A DNA stretch of 64,000 nt from Sarocladium kiliense (GCA_030734395.1 JAUZTG010000041.1:558001-622000); one strand, 5' to 3'. Positions 33,901-47,085 are shown, counted from the first letter of the stretch. Numbers and translations: made by a program. Notes: generated by a model from the sequence alone, not told the origin.

Positions 33901-36072
33901 GGTTGATCTGGCCGCGGAAATACCTGTACGGCTAGTCCGTAATCTTTCTGTCTCGCTGAGCAGCCCCAGCCTCCAGGCAGCTGCCTCGTCGCCAAGGCTG
34001 CAGCATAGCGGGCCATCCATTTCAGCCCTCCTCCTGCTGGCCATTGCCTCTTCGTATGGCTCGGTCACAGTCGTGGTGCTTGGGTCCGAGCGAGTCTCAC
34101 ACCAAATCCAGGCCAGGGCAGTCACTCAGGCAATACCAAGAAATCCAAGAACACCAAGACGCCCAACAACGACACCCGCCTTGGAGACAGAAAATCTCTT
34201 CCCTCCCTGGGGAGACCCTCCAGATCTCATCGAGAAAACCAAGTCTCGCTAGGCTTGTCCCATGGCCTCTGACTGGCTTCAAGAACTATCGCCAAGTAGG
34301 GTTTCCCTCGGCGCTGGCTGACACCTCTGGGCATCTTCAACGACATGTCAAGAAGCGACTGCACCCTCAAGACGAGGACCGACTTTTCTAGAGACCCTTT
34401 GGCACCCAAGTCGACATCTGTAATAACATGCGAAAACGCCCCTCTGTGACGTACCTTGTCCTCCACACCTAACTTCAAGCGCGGCACCTCGATCCACTGC
34501 CGCGAATGGGGACGGCTCAAGGCAACAGAGTACTGGGTCCTGATGAACGGGAGGCGAATGGAGTGATCGAGCAGAATCAAGCTAAGCCATCGCGAGTAAG
34601 AGGAGGAGTACGAGCCTCGCGCTAACACTTGTTCAGCGCCACACCATTGACTTGAGTTCATTCGACACGAGCAGGGGTGACATACACTCTGAGACCCTCC
34701 CACCATTACAAGCCTGTCTGGCCGCCAGAGTCTTTTGCTCGTGTGGCAGCCACCCGCGGAGCTAGAATCTGTGGCCGACCAATCTTTGGTGTGGTTGTTG
34801 GTGGTATCCAGATGTAATGATCCATCATCATGCGAGTATGGTGCCCATGGACCAGGATCGGCATCCAGCTACTGGATGATGCGCCAACTTCTCCGCTGAA
34901 TGTACCCTCGGCTTTGGAAACCGGTCTATCAGCTAGTGCGCGACAAGCTGATTCCCAGGCCTGTGCCTCTCAACCAGGTACCGATTAACAGGTCTGGCCC
35001 TTCTTAAGGTTGAGAGAGACTTAACTTACAAGCCGTCGGCAAATCGTCGAGGCCAGCACGGGCTCGCATCGGGGCAGCCGTGTTCGATCGGTTTTAGACG
35101 CCGCCTCGACCGATGCCTACGAAGCGCAGCAGCAGGATGCGGCAATAGGACAGAGATTAACATTGCCAGTAACTCGGGAGTATGTTTCCCACTGGCCTGT
35201 TATGCCTAGCGACGTTATTAGTGAAACTTGAGGAGCAGCAGGGTCTGAACGGTGTGCCTGACCGGGCGTGCCCAGCCGTGTTGCACCTGTGATCCTCCCA
35301 ACGCAACTCTCCCACGAAGCGCGTGCAAGGAGTAAGGCGAGGCTGGCATCTTCAGAGCAACCCGCCGAGTGACCTCATACCTAGCTGGTTCACCCCATTC
35401 TGCCTCACTTGAGACTCAATACAGTACATGACGATTTAAGCGCGACACGACCAGAGGCGCAAACATATGGGACAAAACACAGGCTATTACTACATACAAA
35501 ACGTCGCCCCATGGGCCGCCCCTCTCCCATTACGTGGGGTCAAATGGCAGGCGCCCCGATGGATTGGTGACAATGTGAACAGAATGGAGTTGCCCGAGAC
35601 GCAAGGTGAGGTCAGGGTTGGGTGGTTGCAACACGGCCAACGCCGTCCAGGTAGATCCCACGCCACAAGAGATTCGGCTAACAAGTGAGACCAGGGCCAT
35701 CGCAAGCGTGCAGAGGATGGAGAGAGGTACACACACCCATGCAGGCGGGTGGCAGACACACCCATGCACCCGTCCACACCAGCGATTGTGTACACACACA
35801 CTTCCGGACACAGAGACCACAGCGCACACAGCCTGCCGCAGTGACCAGCCAAGCCTCCCAACATCACTGGAATGTCCAGCATCCTCCCCACATAGCCATA
35901 ACCAGATGCGACATTTTCGACTTATACTCAAAGTACCCCCGGTCCCCAGTGTCTCCAGTTAGTCCCTGGCGGCGCGACTTGAAGAAAGCGCTGACGACCT
36001 TGCAATTGCTCGTGTCTCCAAGGTTCCTTTTTATTAGTACCTGCGTGTCCGCACATCATATCCCTTCCTGAT

Positions 36073-36117
36073 CTCTTCTGCTCTCCCTTCTCTTCCTCTT
36101 CTCTTTTCCTTCCATAC
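36073..36117 (+). promoter_or_regulatory. Pyrimidine-rich tract upstream of amino-acid permease
   Basis: A ~45-bp almost pure C/T run on the coding strand, 165-210 bp upstream of the start codon. Such CT tracts are common just upstream of transcription starts of well-expressed fungal genes. The transcription start itself cannot be placed. Confidence 0.5.
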
Positions 36118-36177
36118 ATTCCTTCATCCCAAGGAAACACCTCGAAGAGCTGATCGTGATTCACCACGCGAAGCTTC

Positions 36178-36198
36178 ATGGTCTATATACACAAATAG
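36178..36198 (+). promoter_or_regulatory. Candidate short uORF before permease
   Basis: ATG followed by five codons and TAG (peptide MVYIHK), ending 84 nt before the permease start. It counts only if the transcript starts upstream of it. The same bases include a TATATA-like element, so it may instead be a core promoter. Confidence 0.25.
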
Positions 36199-36282
36199 AT
36201 CAGGCTCTTCCTCTCCTCGTCTTCTTTCCTCCCTCACCCACCACACCGAGCTTTACCCTCGAGATCCATAACGACCACAGTC

Positions 36283-38176
36283 ATGGAAGAATCAAAGGTG
36301 GCGCCGCCATCACCGCCAACCAGCGGCAATGGCGAGAAGAAGCTCGCCCATCCTGCCACTGATCTTACTGTTGGTGGCCATCTTGGCGACAACTCAGACG
36401 ATCTTCACCGTCGCCTCAACAACCGCCAGATTCAGCTGATTGCCATCGGTGGCTCAATTGGTACGGCGCTCTTCGTCTCTATCGGTAATGGTCTCATTGC
36501 TGGTGGCCCGGGCAGCCTGTTCCTGGCCTATACTCTCTACACTCTGATTCTCGGCATGGTCAACAACTCCATTGCTGAAATGACCGTCTACATGCCTGTC
36601 TCGGGTGGTTTCGTCCGTCTCGCTGGCCACTGGGTCGACGATGCGCTGGGTTTCATGGTCGGCTGGAACTTCTTCCTTTACGAGGCCCTCCTCATTCCTT
36701 TCGAGATTTCTGCCCTGAACCTCGTCATGTCCTTCTGGAGCGACAAGATCACCGAGCCTGGCCCGACAGCCGCCATTTGCATTGGTTGTATCATTGCTTA
36801 CGCGTAAGAACCGCTTGCCCCCAACAAGCAGAGCTGAGAGGCACATCCCGTGGGATTTGCCAACGTCACTCAAGTACTAACCAGGACTTCGAATTCCTTG
36901 AGCACACCCCGCCCCAATTGACGGGATCTGCCTCCTCTCGCTTGCCCCCCTGAACCCGTTCCTCAAATGTAGTGGTCGAATGCTAAATCTTTCTGTGTTG
37001 GGTGAATATAGTGCTATCAACATCATCGCCGTCCGCGGTTTCGGTGAGGCTGAATTCTGGCTTTCTGGAGGCAAGGTTATCCTCATCTTCATGCTATTCT
37101 TCTACACCTTCATCACCATGGTTGGTGGAAACCCGCGTGGCGATGCTTACGGCTTCCGCTACTGGAACTCGCCTGGTGCTTTCGTCGGTGCCACACCAAA
37201 GATGCGCTTCGAGGGTTTCCTCGCTGCTCTTTGGAACGCCAGTTTCGCCATCGTCGGTCCCGAATACATCTCTATGGTCGCCGCCGAGGCCAAGCGCCCG
37301 CGGATTTATATCAAGACTGCGTTCAAGACCGTCTACTACCGGTTCTTCATCTTCTTCTTCGGTTCTGCGCTTGCGGTCGGTATTGTCGTTGCCTCCAACG
37401 ACCCGAAGCTGGAGGCTCGTGCTGGCGCCGAGAGCTCCGCCTCTGCCTCGCCTTATGTCGTCGCCATGGAGAACATGGGAATTACCATCCTGCCTGACAT
37501 TGTCAACGCGCTGATGCTTACATCCATCTTCTCTGCTGGCAACACCTACACCTACTGTGCTACCCGTTCGCTATACGGTCTCGCCCTCGAGGGTCGAGCT
37601 CCTCGCTTCCTCCGCAAGTGCACGGCCAACGGTGTCCCGATCTACTGCTTCGCCGTCGTCATGCTCTTCCCCCTCCTGTCCTTCCTGCAAGTTGGCAGCG
37701 CCTCCGCTGAGGTCATTGTCTGGTTCGTCGAGCTCATCACTGCTGGCGCCCTTATTGACTTCATGGTCATGAACATCACCTTCATCTTCTACTACCGTGC
37801 TTGCAAGGCTCAGGGAGTTGACCGAAAGAAGATGCCGTACTACGGCCGCTTCCAGCCGTACGGTGCTATTATTGCCATCATCGTGCAGTTCATCATTACC
37901 CTTTGCTACGGTTACAAGGCCTTTGCGCCCTGGGATGTCGAGCGCTTCTTCCGCAACTACACCATGCAGATTCTCGCTCCTATTCTGTACTTTGGCTGGA
38001 AGTTCGTCAAGAAGACTCGCATTGTGAAGCCCCACGAGTGTGATCTTGTTTGGGATGCGCCTCTTATCGACCGCTATGAAGCAAGCTTCACCCATCCTCC
38101 TGTCGGTTTCTGGACCGAGATGGGACGTATGGTCGGCATTAAGCGCAAGAAGAAGGCCGACCAGATGGACGCCTAA
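36283..38176 (+). CDS. Amino-acid permease, APC/YAT family
   Basis: Plasma-membrane amino-acid:proton symporter, 561 aa. Exons are 36283-36803 and 37012-38176; the 208-nt intron joins ...IIAYA to AINIIAVRGFGEAEFW. Markers of the fungal YAT family are RRLNNRQIQLIAIGGSIGTALF (N-terminal motif before TM1), IAEMTVYMPVSGGFVRLAGHWVD, GFMVGWNFFLYEA, FGEAEFWLSGGKVI, and PEYISMVAAEAKRPR after TM6. About twelve hydrophobic segments follow the usual pattern, with polar tails at both ends. The broad-range Dip5/Gap1-like group is the closest fit; substrate specificity cannot be read. Most codons end in C, suggesting good expression. It converges on eEF3 2 kb downstream. Confidence 0.93.
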
Positions 38177-40239
38177 ATATGAGGACGAGGCAACAGACGT
38201 CCTGCGCGTGCGAACCTTGGAATGATTTGTTTCCCATTCAGCCTCGACCCAATTCTCGGATATCCCCTCTCTGTCTACTCTTAACCCGTTTTCCCGACGT
38301 TAAACGTGGATGTCGGCCGTGCAGTGGATGAAGTGATCGACCGATGGTATGTGCTTACGACGATGATTTGGTATGTGTGTGGAATTCGTTGTGCTGTCCG
38401 CGTGCATGCGTGTGTGACATGGTGATTCGACGACTTGGACCCGAAAGCATCACTTGAAGGTGACGAGGCTTGTGCTCACTGTTTGGGCGGAGGCCTTGTC
38501 ACCCGACGGGCTTGAACAACATTTGCTATGGCCGACATGCTCCTCGGAGGCCCCCAACGGAGCATCGAGGACATGTCAATGGCTTATTACTTCAGCACAT
38601 CTGTGCCTGCTTCCGCTGCCACAGTCGACGGCGGTGGACACCATATGAGGAACGGAAATGTTTGGAATGGGAAAAAGTTTGACAGGGGTTGGACGAGGCT
38701 TGTTGAGGAGGAAATCTGTCCATAAGATACATATACCCAATACCTCTGAGCGCGGACAATGAGGTCCGCTCTTCCGGAGGGATAAATCGATTTCTTTACA
38801 TATCAAAAGTCTGTTACAGTCCGCAGATGTGTTGTACATGTGATGCTGCGTGCCTTGATTCAGACGTCTCGGTGCGCCGCGGCTATGCACCCATTGCCTG
38901 AAGCTGGGACGACATGTGCCGCAAGGAATCACTACCGGATTCACTTATATTAATCTAATTTCTGCACGCCGCAACCTGTACGGCGACGTCATGTGTGTGG
39001 CACTGAGATCGACTACGTTTCCGGTGCGAACATGGCACGCCATTACTAGAAACTCATTTACACGTTCTAACATCTTCTATGCGAGTGTACTTTCAACTTG
39101 GCACTCGTCGTATGCAGCATAGCTAGGAGGTTTGGGCTCATTCGTCACAAGTTCAATGGGCGGGATGCCTTGCCGTCTGGAGGCGGCAGTGTGTGCATAT
39201 AGGCCTGCAAAAGAATATGAACCGGCACCGTATATGACAGATTACGTACCCTTCGTCGACCTGAATCGATCTACAACCACTGCATGAACGCGTGACAAAA
39301 AAACCCTTAAAAAACCCTACGATCTCTGATTGTCAGCCAGCCATGGCAAGGCTACATTCCTCTCAAGTACACGCCTCCGGCCTAACCTTGTACCCCCATC
39401 CACACCCACCATCAACCGCCGCGGTCCCAATGGAATGGATTCGAAGAAACGTAAGTTGGAAACGCTAGAAGGTCGGATCTGCCATGACTGGGTCTGGGTG
39501 TGGCGAAATTCCCGCGCTGGTTGGTGGTGTGGTGCCCGACTCGTGGGATCTTGAGGTAGACTTTGTCTTTGGATTGAGTGGTATGTCATTTCATGTCACA
39601 TGACGAGTACGGATTTGGTGCGGATATGTTGCGGCGCTGGACTGGCCATCCCTTCTAGAGTGAGGACACTGGGTTGGGCTTGAAAGATGTCGTTAGTCTC
39701 GCATGTGGTCTACGAGGGATCACTGTCACATGGGACTCTGTGTCGGTTGATAATGTCTATTGGTTCTATTTTTTATCACCTTTCAAGAACTTCAAAAAGC
39801 CATCCTAAAAAAAGGTGGGCAACCACGATCGACCCAAGATCCTCCAATCCCAGCCGGCCGCAAGTCCACCTCCTCTTCAGAGGAACAGCTGTCAGATCTT
39901 CTTTCGTTCATTCACACGCTCCACTTTCTCCAGTCCAGCTTCCGTCTTCAATGTAGCCGAGAGGACTGTTTCGTGACAAAAGACGAGCCCAATCCCTTTT
40001 CTATCAAAAAGCCCAGGCATGCCAAGTTTCGTGACCAAAAACGCATCTCGCAACGTGGAAGAGAAAAAAGCACTTTTCTTCTCCGTCTTCTCCCTCGGCA
40101 AAAAGCAGATGACGCATTAGAAACAAAGGAAATAAATGTTATGGTATGAGTTGGTGGCGGTGTGGGAGATACATCGTAAGGATTCGTAAGGGGTATGTCG
40201 GAGTTAAGGAAGTAAGGGGGTAGATCAGGGACGTGACGT
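38177..40239. other. Intergenic, convergent 3' ends (2.1 kb)
   Basis: Lies between the converging permease and eEF3 genes. Short ORFs near 38454-38725 and 39330-39554 show no domain. No RNA gene or mobile element is recognised. Confidence 0.4.
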
Positions 40240-43200
40240 TTACTCGTCCTCGTCGCTGAAGACCTCCTCACCACGCTTGCGGCGGGCCATACGCTCTGTG
40301 ACATGGTTAGCATAGTGTTCGATGTCAAAACTAGACGATGAAGTTGTGACTTACCCTTCTTCTTCTTCCGCAGCTCGGAGGATGAGAGCTTGGCCTTCTT
40401 CTTGGTGCTAACAATCTTGTTGCCCATAGCGTCGAACTTGTCCTCCTCATCGCCCTCATCAGCCTTCAGGCGGGGACCAGAGCCCTGGCCGGACACCCAG
40501 TTGTGGCCGGAAGGTGTCATCTTACCGTCCATGACAGCCCACACTTCCTCAGTGATGTCCTTGGTGAACTCAGCAGAGTGAGTGATGATGATGACACCAC
40601 CCTCGAACTTGCGGAGAGCCTTGGACAGAGCACCCAGAGAGTCACGGTCAAGGTAGTTGGTAGGCTCGTCAAGGACGATAAGGTGAGGACGCTGCCACGA
40701 GCAAGCAGCGAGGACAGTCTTGACACGCTGGCCACCAGAGAGACCACGCATGCGAGAGTGAGAGACAAGCTCAGCATCGAGACCGAAGTTGGCGCAGTGG
40801 GACTCAATCTCCTTGCGGACAAGGGGACGGAACTGACCAGAGGCAAGAGCCTCCTTCATATCGACATCGGCAACCATCTTCTGGTGAGAAGCGAGAAGCT
40901 CGTTACGGGGCAGCCAGACGTTGTCAGCAGTCATCATGGGAACCCAGCGCTCGTTCTTCATGCCGACGTTCTCGCCGAGAGCAAACGAACACTCGTACTC
41001 GTAAGAGTTCTTGAACTTGCGGCGACCGTGGATGCCAATGACGCGACGCTGGGTATCCTGAATGCGGAAGATCTTGTCCATGGCCTTCTCATCATCCTCG
41101 GTGATGATCTTGTTGGCACGGTCCATAGTCTCACGATCCTCACCAGTCTGGAAGCGCCACTGGATGTACTCGGAAGGAGTCTTGTCCAGGTGGTTATCGA
41201 TATGGGCGAAAGCGTGCTGCTTGATGTAGGCAATACGGATGTTCTCGTGCTGGTAAATCTCACCAGCAGTGGGGATGAGCTCACCGCAGAGCACGTTGAT
41301 CAGAGTAGACTTGCCAGCACCGTTGGGACCAATGACGGCAATACGGGAGCCGAGAGAGCACTGGAAGGAGATGTCGGAGATCTGAGGCTTCTCGGTACCG
41401 GGGTACTGGAAGGACATCTTGGTGGCACGGAGAATGGCCTTGGCCTTGGTCTTGACACCCTCGAGGAAACCGGGCTCAGGGAAGGTGAACTCCATCTCGG
41501 AGGCACCGAGCTCGTAGTAGGACCTGGCAGAGGGAACGCGCTTGACGAACTCCTTGAGGTTACCACGGTAGCGCTTGAGCTTGAAGCGCTCGTAGTGGAC
41601 AATGTGCTGGCACACGTTGTCGAGGAAGCCGGAGTCGTGAGAGACGATGATGGAAGTGCAAGGGGAGTTCTGCAGGTACTCCTCGAGCCACTTGACGTTC
41701 TTCACATCAAGATGGTTGGTGGGCTCGTCAAGAAGCAGAATATCGGGAGCCTCGAAGACGGCACGGCACAGGGCCAGCTTCATCTTCCAACCACCGGAGA
41801 GGGCAGAGATCTCACCCTTGACCATGGCCTCGGTGAAGCCGAACTCGTTGAGGCGAGTCTCGACATCAGACTGGGTGGCGGTGACACCAGCATCCTGGAG
41901 CTTCTTCATGGTCCAGTCAATGGTGGTCATCTCAGTGTCGGCGGAGTCGAGATCGTGCTCGACGAACACGGTCTTGACCTCGCTCTGCTTGGGGAAACCC
42001 TCGACCTGCTCGTTGTTGATGGCACGCATGAGAGTGGACTTGCCGGAACCGTTGGGACCGCAAAGACCATAGCGCTGACCACGCTTGAGACGGAGGTGAG
42101 TCTGGTTCAGGAGAATCTTGGCACCGTAGGCGAGGGAGAAGGTGCAGTTGCACAGATCCTCACCCTCCTCCTCATCGGGCTCAACCTCATCCTCGGCCTG
42201 GGCACCGGGCAGAGACTTCTTGCGAAGAGTCTCAATGTTGCTCTCGGAGTTGTCGATGCCAGTGATGACAGCCATGTAAGGCTTGAGGTTCTGGACCCAG
42301 ATGAGGCTCTCAGTCTCCTTCTCGTCGATCAGCTGACCAGCGATGGCAGCAATGTACTGGGCGACAGCGGGCATCTTCTCGAGGTAGGTGATGTACTTGC
42401 CAGAGAGGACCTCCTTGAGCTTGCCGAGGACGACGTTGATGTCGCCATCGTTGCGTGCCTCGGGAATGACGCCGTCCTTGATGTCACCGACACGGGTGAG
42501 GGTGTCAAGGGCCTGCTTGGTCTTCTCACGAGCCTCAGGATCAGCCAAGTTCTCGTAGTTCTTCTGGAGACCTGGCATCATCTTGGGCAAGAAAGGAGCG
42601 ACGATGTTCGGGTCGTCGACAAGCTTGCACATGTTGTCAACAATGACAGCAGCCTTACGCTTGATGGCAGTCTCGCGCTCAGCAAGACCACGATCGAGCA
42701 GGGGAACCATGAGGGCAAGAGTGGGCTCCTGAACCTCAGTGACGAAAGTGGTGGCACCGAGCAAGTGAACGGTCTCAGGGACGTTCTCGGGCTTGGCGAT
42801 ACACTTGATGAGCTCGGGAATGAAACGCTCAATATCACGGTTGACAATGAGCTGGCAGAGAGACTCCATGGTCTTGTAGGCACGCTCCTTGACCTCCTTC
42901 TTGGTGTCCCACATGGCCTCGGAGATGACGGGAATCAGCTCAGGGACACGGTAGCCAGTCTGGGCGGGAGCGTTCTTGACGAGAGCGTCAATGAAGTCGA
43001 GGGCAGCCATCTTCTCGGGCCACTTCTGGGCGTTGCGGATGGACTCGATGATGGCGGGGAGAGCGGCCTTGATAGCGTTGCCGTTGATGGCACCGGCAAT
43101 AGCAAGGACGGCAGCCTGAGCGGCAGTCTTGACGGCAGTGATCTTGTCGCCAACGGCAGTGAGGACGGCCGGGAGCAGCTCAATCAGGTAAGCCTCGACG

Positions 43201-43810
43201 GCGGCAGAGACCTCGGAGTGAGAGGCAATAGCCTCAACGGCGACAGCGCCCTTCTCGCGAGCGGCGGCATCCTTCTTGTTGGAAAGCTGCTTCTTGAGGT
43301 TCTCAATGGTCCTGCGAAAATTCACATGTTAGTCGCCAGCGCCAAATACGGTCGTGGTGGGATTTAAAAAATTTGCGGCCAGTGAGGGGCAAAGCATTGC
43401 CAATGGCGGGGGTGGAGGGGCTTTCAGGCACTGGCTTCAGCGGGGGTTGTCCACTGAGAGTCAGGCCCAAAATGCCACCTGTAGCACCCTCATTTGGCTG
43501 CTGGCGGTCTGGCATTGTGAAAATCGAGCCCTCCCATATGCTGAGAGCAAGGCAAGCTGGTTGATGCTCTCTCACACTGGTAGACAGAGCACAGCGTGAT
43601 GCTGACCCAACTCGTGTGCCATGGAACTTTTGGCTGCAAAGGACAGACAAGAACTTACTTAGAGGGGACAGCCTGGTCCTCGATGCGGCCGTTAATGAAG
43701 CCAGCGAGCTCAGTGGAGGCGCCCTTAATGTCGGCAGCGTCGGTAGAGACGGTGAGCTTCTGGAAGAGCTCGTCAAGGACCTTGACGGACTGAGCGTTCT
43801 CGGAAGGCAT
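40240..43810 (-). CDS. TEF3: Translation elongation factor 3 (eEF3)
   Basis: Fungal-specific ribosome-bound ATPase that releases E-site tRNA and helps eEF1A deliver aminoacyl-tRNA. 1054 aa; exons are 43810-43659, 43311-40355 and 40295-40240. The 347-nt first intron joins AVPSK to TIENLKKQL; the 59-nt last intron leads into the terminal ERMARRKRGEEVFSDEDE. HEAT repeats fill residues ~1-320. ABC domain 1 has GPNGSGKST, ALSGGWKMKLALCRA and ILLLDEPTNHLD. ABC domain 2 has GPNGAGKST, GLSGGQRVKTVLAA and LIVLDEPTNYLD, with a chromodomain-like insert around HGRRKFKNSYEYEC. The C-terminus is Lys/Arg-rich. Codon usage is extremely biased to C-ending codons, as expected for one of the most abundant proteins. 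This bias also keeps a long antisense frame open. Confidence 0.98.
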
Positions 43811-46082
43811 GATGACGGTTGGTTGTGAAAGATCGAGGGGAAGATCGGTCGGTTTCGTGAGAGCGGTTGATGGCAGACTTATAGAAATGAATCTAAGTCG
43901 TGCTGAACGGGTCTATCTGCGAGCAGAAGAAGACCTTGTGATGTTCAGAAGGTAAGAAAAGCCCACAGAGACGACGGAGGAATCGACTCTGATGTTTTGT
44001 GGCCTAGATGAAGATTCTTATCTCTCGTAGGAGGGGTGGCGGGGTTGTCCTGGAGGGGGAACAACGACGGCACCGGGAGGGAGTAAGATGTGTGGAAGAG
44101 TGTGAAGAAGACACAAGTCCAAGTGAGAGGAAGGATTCGTCTGGAGGATGACGACCTTTGAGATGTTTGAGAAAAACGGAGGATGGAGGATGGAGGAAAG
44201 ATTGCGAAGGAGGAGGGCGGCGGGAGAGCTGGGGCGCCCAAGTTTTATTATGCGCGCAACATTTTTTTCACTCTGGACTGGACTGGATCTTTCTTGGTGA
44301 GGTGTCCCGCAGGCAAAGCCGCCTCCCGTCGGCCAGGCACCCCTCCACTTCCCTCTGTGCACCCACTGGGCTTCACTGTCACAGCGGCCCTGTCGGCCAC
44401 TGAGCAACTCTCTAAAACTTTTTTTTTCTGCCCCGCGGCAAGTGCAACTGGTGGGCGAACCTGGTGGGGTGCGGCGGGGCGCTGATTGGCGGGGAGCAGG
44501 TCTTATCGGGGGCTATCTCGCCGCGCTAGGTCCGAAGAGGATGAATGGCAAAGGCGGTGAGATGCGCCATGGAGGAAGGAACAAAGGCAATGCTGCTCGG
44601 GATGCTCTTGCCTGTTTGACTCGGGATCTTGACCTGATGGTGAAACATGGAGGACAATCTCGTAGCTAGGAAGGAAGGAAGGAGGGTGTCTCGTTGGACC
44701 TGCTAGCTTTGGCCATCAGTCTACCAGGCATTTTCAAGTTCACATGATACTGGTTTTATTCTATACACTCACACTGACCGTGGAAGTTTTTGCTGACAGA
44801 TGCTTGCCCATCGTCTTTCGAATCCCCCCCAATCATCACCTCCCGAACGTGCACACGCAAAACGCAGCCCGAACTTGAGGGTCTAGGGGTCCCACCTTCG
44901 ACCCACGGTCCATCCGCTCCGTGCCCCGACCAGAATCATCCAGCACTTATTAACCTCCGACTTGCCACTTTGCCTCATTGCCTCCAACCTGGCTGCTCGA
45001 GTCGTGGTTCGCCTGCCAGATAGCCGTTGTCTCGCCTCGTGCTGCTGTTGAGTCAGACCGGGCTGAGACGCATTTGGGCTGTTCTTTGTACCCTCCCTGA
45101 TGCTGGCTGTCTCTGCGTACGACGCTGACCACCGCGCCGTAAAGGTATTATCAGCTACTATCCAACAAGAAAGTCGTGTCCTGTTCTCAGCCCATCAGCC
45201 ACCATATCCAGCTTGGCGTAGAAAATGCGACTGACCAGGGACCCTGTGTCAGATCAAAATACGCATCTCATAATTATCTGACCGCCAATCGCGGGGCCCC
45301 AGGGTTTGCACCCTTTCAGCATGGTCTCCCCGGCGATTTTATCACAGTGTATTATTCACCTATTTGTTTCCAAAGCCATATGAACTTTTCTGGAAGTCTA
45401 TAATCGCCGTCTAAGCTGAGTCCTTATCTTACACAGGAGATGCTGCCTTGCTGTCCTCTGTCTTTCATGCATCGTTGATTGCTCATCTGGCTGATGAGCC
45501 ATTTGCAAGGCCCAGGCCACGACAGACTTGATGGGAGCGTGATTTCTTCCCTCTTCTTACGTCCCCATAGACTTTCCGGTTGAGGCAATACTCGGAAGGC
45601 TGTATCTCCTGTACAAGCTTCAGACCATCACAGGTCACCAGGTCTCCAATAGACTTCCGCATCAGCCATCGATTAACATTGAGTGAAATAAACAACATGC
45701 TGCTCTCTATGCGACATTGACAAAAGACGACATAGATGCAAAATACCTCTTGCTAGGAGTAGACTCTATTCATCGCATTTGTCGCGCGTGATGGACATTT
45801 GACTCTCGTAGCTCCCGGAGCTTAACTGGCGGTGGCCCACTGATTATGTCAATGCCAGCTCGAGTTGGTGACCTCACCTCTACTCACCTCGACAACATCC
45901 CATATCCTTCAGCTATATAAGCCCAAGCCATTCCTGCGCTTCACAGCTCAACTGATTCTCCGAAACACCTCGACTCGACATCCTGACTTCTCAGACCGTC
46001 TTCGTCACCTTCTCAAATTCTCATATTCCACCGTCGTTGCGAATCCCACAGCTCAAGCCTCACCAGCAGCCTCATCACCACC
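43811..46082. promoter_or_regulatory. Divergent promoter region, eEF3 / macrodomain gene (2.3 kb)
   Basis: Contains the eEF3 promoter and leader at the left. On the minus strand a long CT-rich run covers about 44165-44235, as in other strongly expressed fungal genes. Short GGAA repeats lie near 44668-44683. I see no gene in the remaining ~1.5 kb. Confidence 0.45.
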
Positions 46083-46785
46083 ATGCTCGCCAAATCCTCC
46101 CTCTCAAACCTCTACACAACCTCCCTCATCTTCTCCGACCTCGCCACCTCCGTAACCCCCCTCTTCCCTCCATCCCGCTCCCACAACTCCCGCATCTCCC
46201 TCCTCCGCACCGACATAACCACTCTCCCCGTCGACGCCATCGTCAACGCAGCAAACACTTCCCTCCTCGGTGGCGGCGGCGTCGACGGTGCAATCCACCG
46301 CGCCGCAGGGCCCGAACTCCTCTGTGAATGCCGCTCCCTAGGCGGCTGTCCCACCGGCCAGGCAAAGATCACAAAGGGGTACAATCTACCCGCGAAACAT
46401 GTGATTCACACCGTTGGACCGGTGTATAGCTCGAAAAACCCGGAGGAAAGCGAGAGGTTGTTGAGGAGCTGTTATGGGGAGACGTTGAGGGTTGCGAAGG
46501 AGAATGGGGTGAGGAGTTTGGCGTTCAGTGGGATTAGCACGGGGGTTTATGGATATCCGACTGTGGCGGCGGCGGAGGTTGCGTGTGATGTTGTGAGGAG
46601 GTTTATGGATGAGGATGGGGATGCGTTTGAGAGGATTGTGTTTGTGACGTTTATGGAGAAGGATGTTGAGGCGTACAGGAACACGATTCCGTGAGTTCAG
46701 AGCATGCATTCACTGACGTCTGAGGGGGTACCCATGCTGACAACTTACTTGCAGGAAATACTTCCCTCCGGCGAAGAAGGACTGA
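46083..46785 (+). CDS. Macrodomain ADP-ribose hydrolase (MacroD-like)
   Basis: Removes ADP-ribose from modified proteins or deacetylates O-acetyl-ADP-ribose. 212 aa; exons are 46083-46690 and 46755-46785. The short second exon adds KYFPPAKKD; without splicing the frame stops right after NTIP. The MacroD signature is complete: DAIVNAANTSLLGGGGVDGAIHRAAG (residues ~51-76) carries the catalytic-loop Asn and the GGGGVDGAI motif. CPTGQAKITKGYNLP and HVIHTVGPVY follow, and the second ADP-ribose loop is GISTGVYGYP (~150-159). Length and order match the class that reverses mono-ADP-ribosylation on Asp/Glu. The first ~35 residues precede the domain and have no obvious targeting role. C-ending codons give way to G-ending codons near 46420. 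Confidence 0.93.
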
Positions 46786-47085
46786 GTGATCGGCTGCCTG
46801 CATATGGACCTTATCGAACGCGTTACTTGGTTCACAACGTATGCAGTGTTACTACGGCTGAATGGGTGGTACTTCGGGCATTTCATTACATATGCTATAA
46901 TTGGGCCTAGCTATTTCAATCTTTCAATATTCGTTCAATCCCGCAAGGTCATACAATGGGCACTTTCTCAGATACGTACGCCGCAACACCAGAGTTTCCC
47001 AGGGTGCCATCCGACTTCTCGTCGCACACAGTCAATCTTTCGTTGAGCTATGCGTCGGGAAAAGAAACTCCACAGCTCTATCGCC
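46786..47085. other. Intergenic, convergent 3' ends
   Basis: 300 bp between the converging macrodomain and TRP-channel genes. Nothing else seen. Confidence 0.4.

Larger units (their letters stand above)
30982..36282. other. Gene-poor intergenic region (5.3 kb)
   Basis: The largest interval without a supported gene. The longest open frames (e.g. 31460-31885 minus, 33034-33597 minus, 33680-34252 plus) encode Arg/Ser/Pro-rich sequences without recognisable domains, and overlap one another on opposite strands, so I do not call them. Composition is not AT-rich. The right end contains the promoter and leader of the amino-acid permease. Confidence 0.45.

Noticed and set aside
39300..39330. A-rich DNA with CCCTTA/CCCTA units resembling telomere repeat
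   Set aside because: Only two degenerate units, in the middle of a gene-bearing region. It is not a telomeric tract.
40503..43367. 954-codon plus-strand open frame opposite eEF3
   Set aside because: It is an antisense shadow. eEF3 uses almost only C-ending and few A/T-ending codons, which removes stops from the opposite strand. The peptide is Leu/Val/Gly/Asp-rich with no domain, and eEF3 itself is certain.
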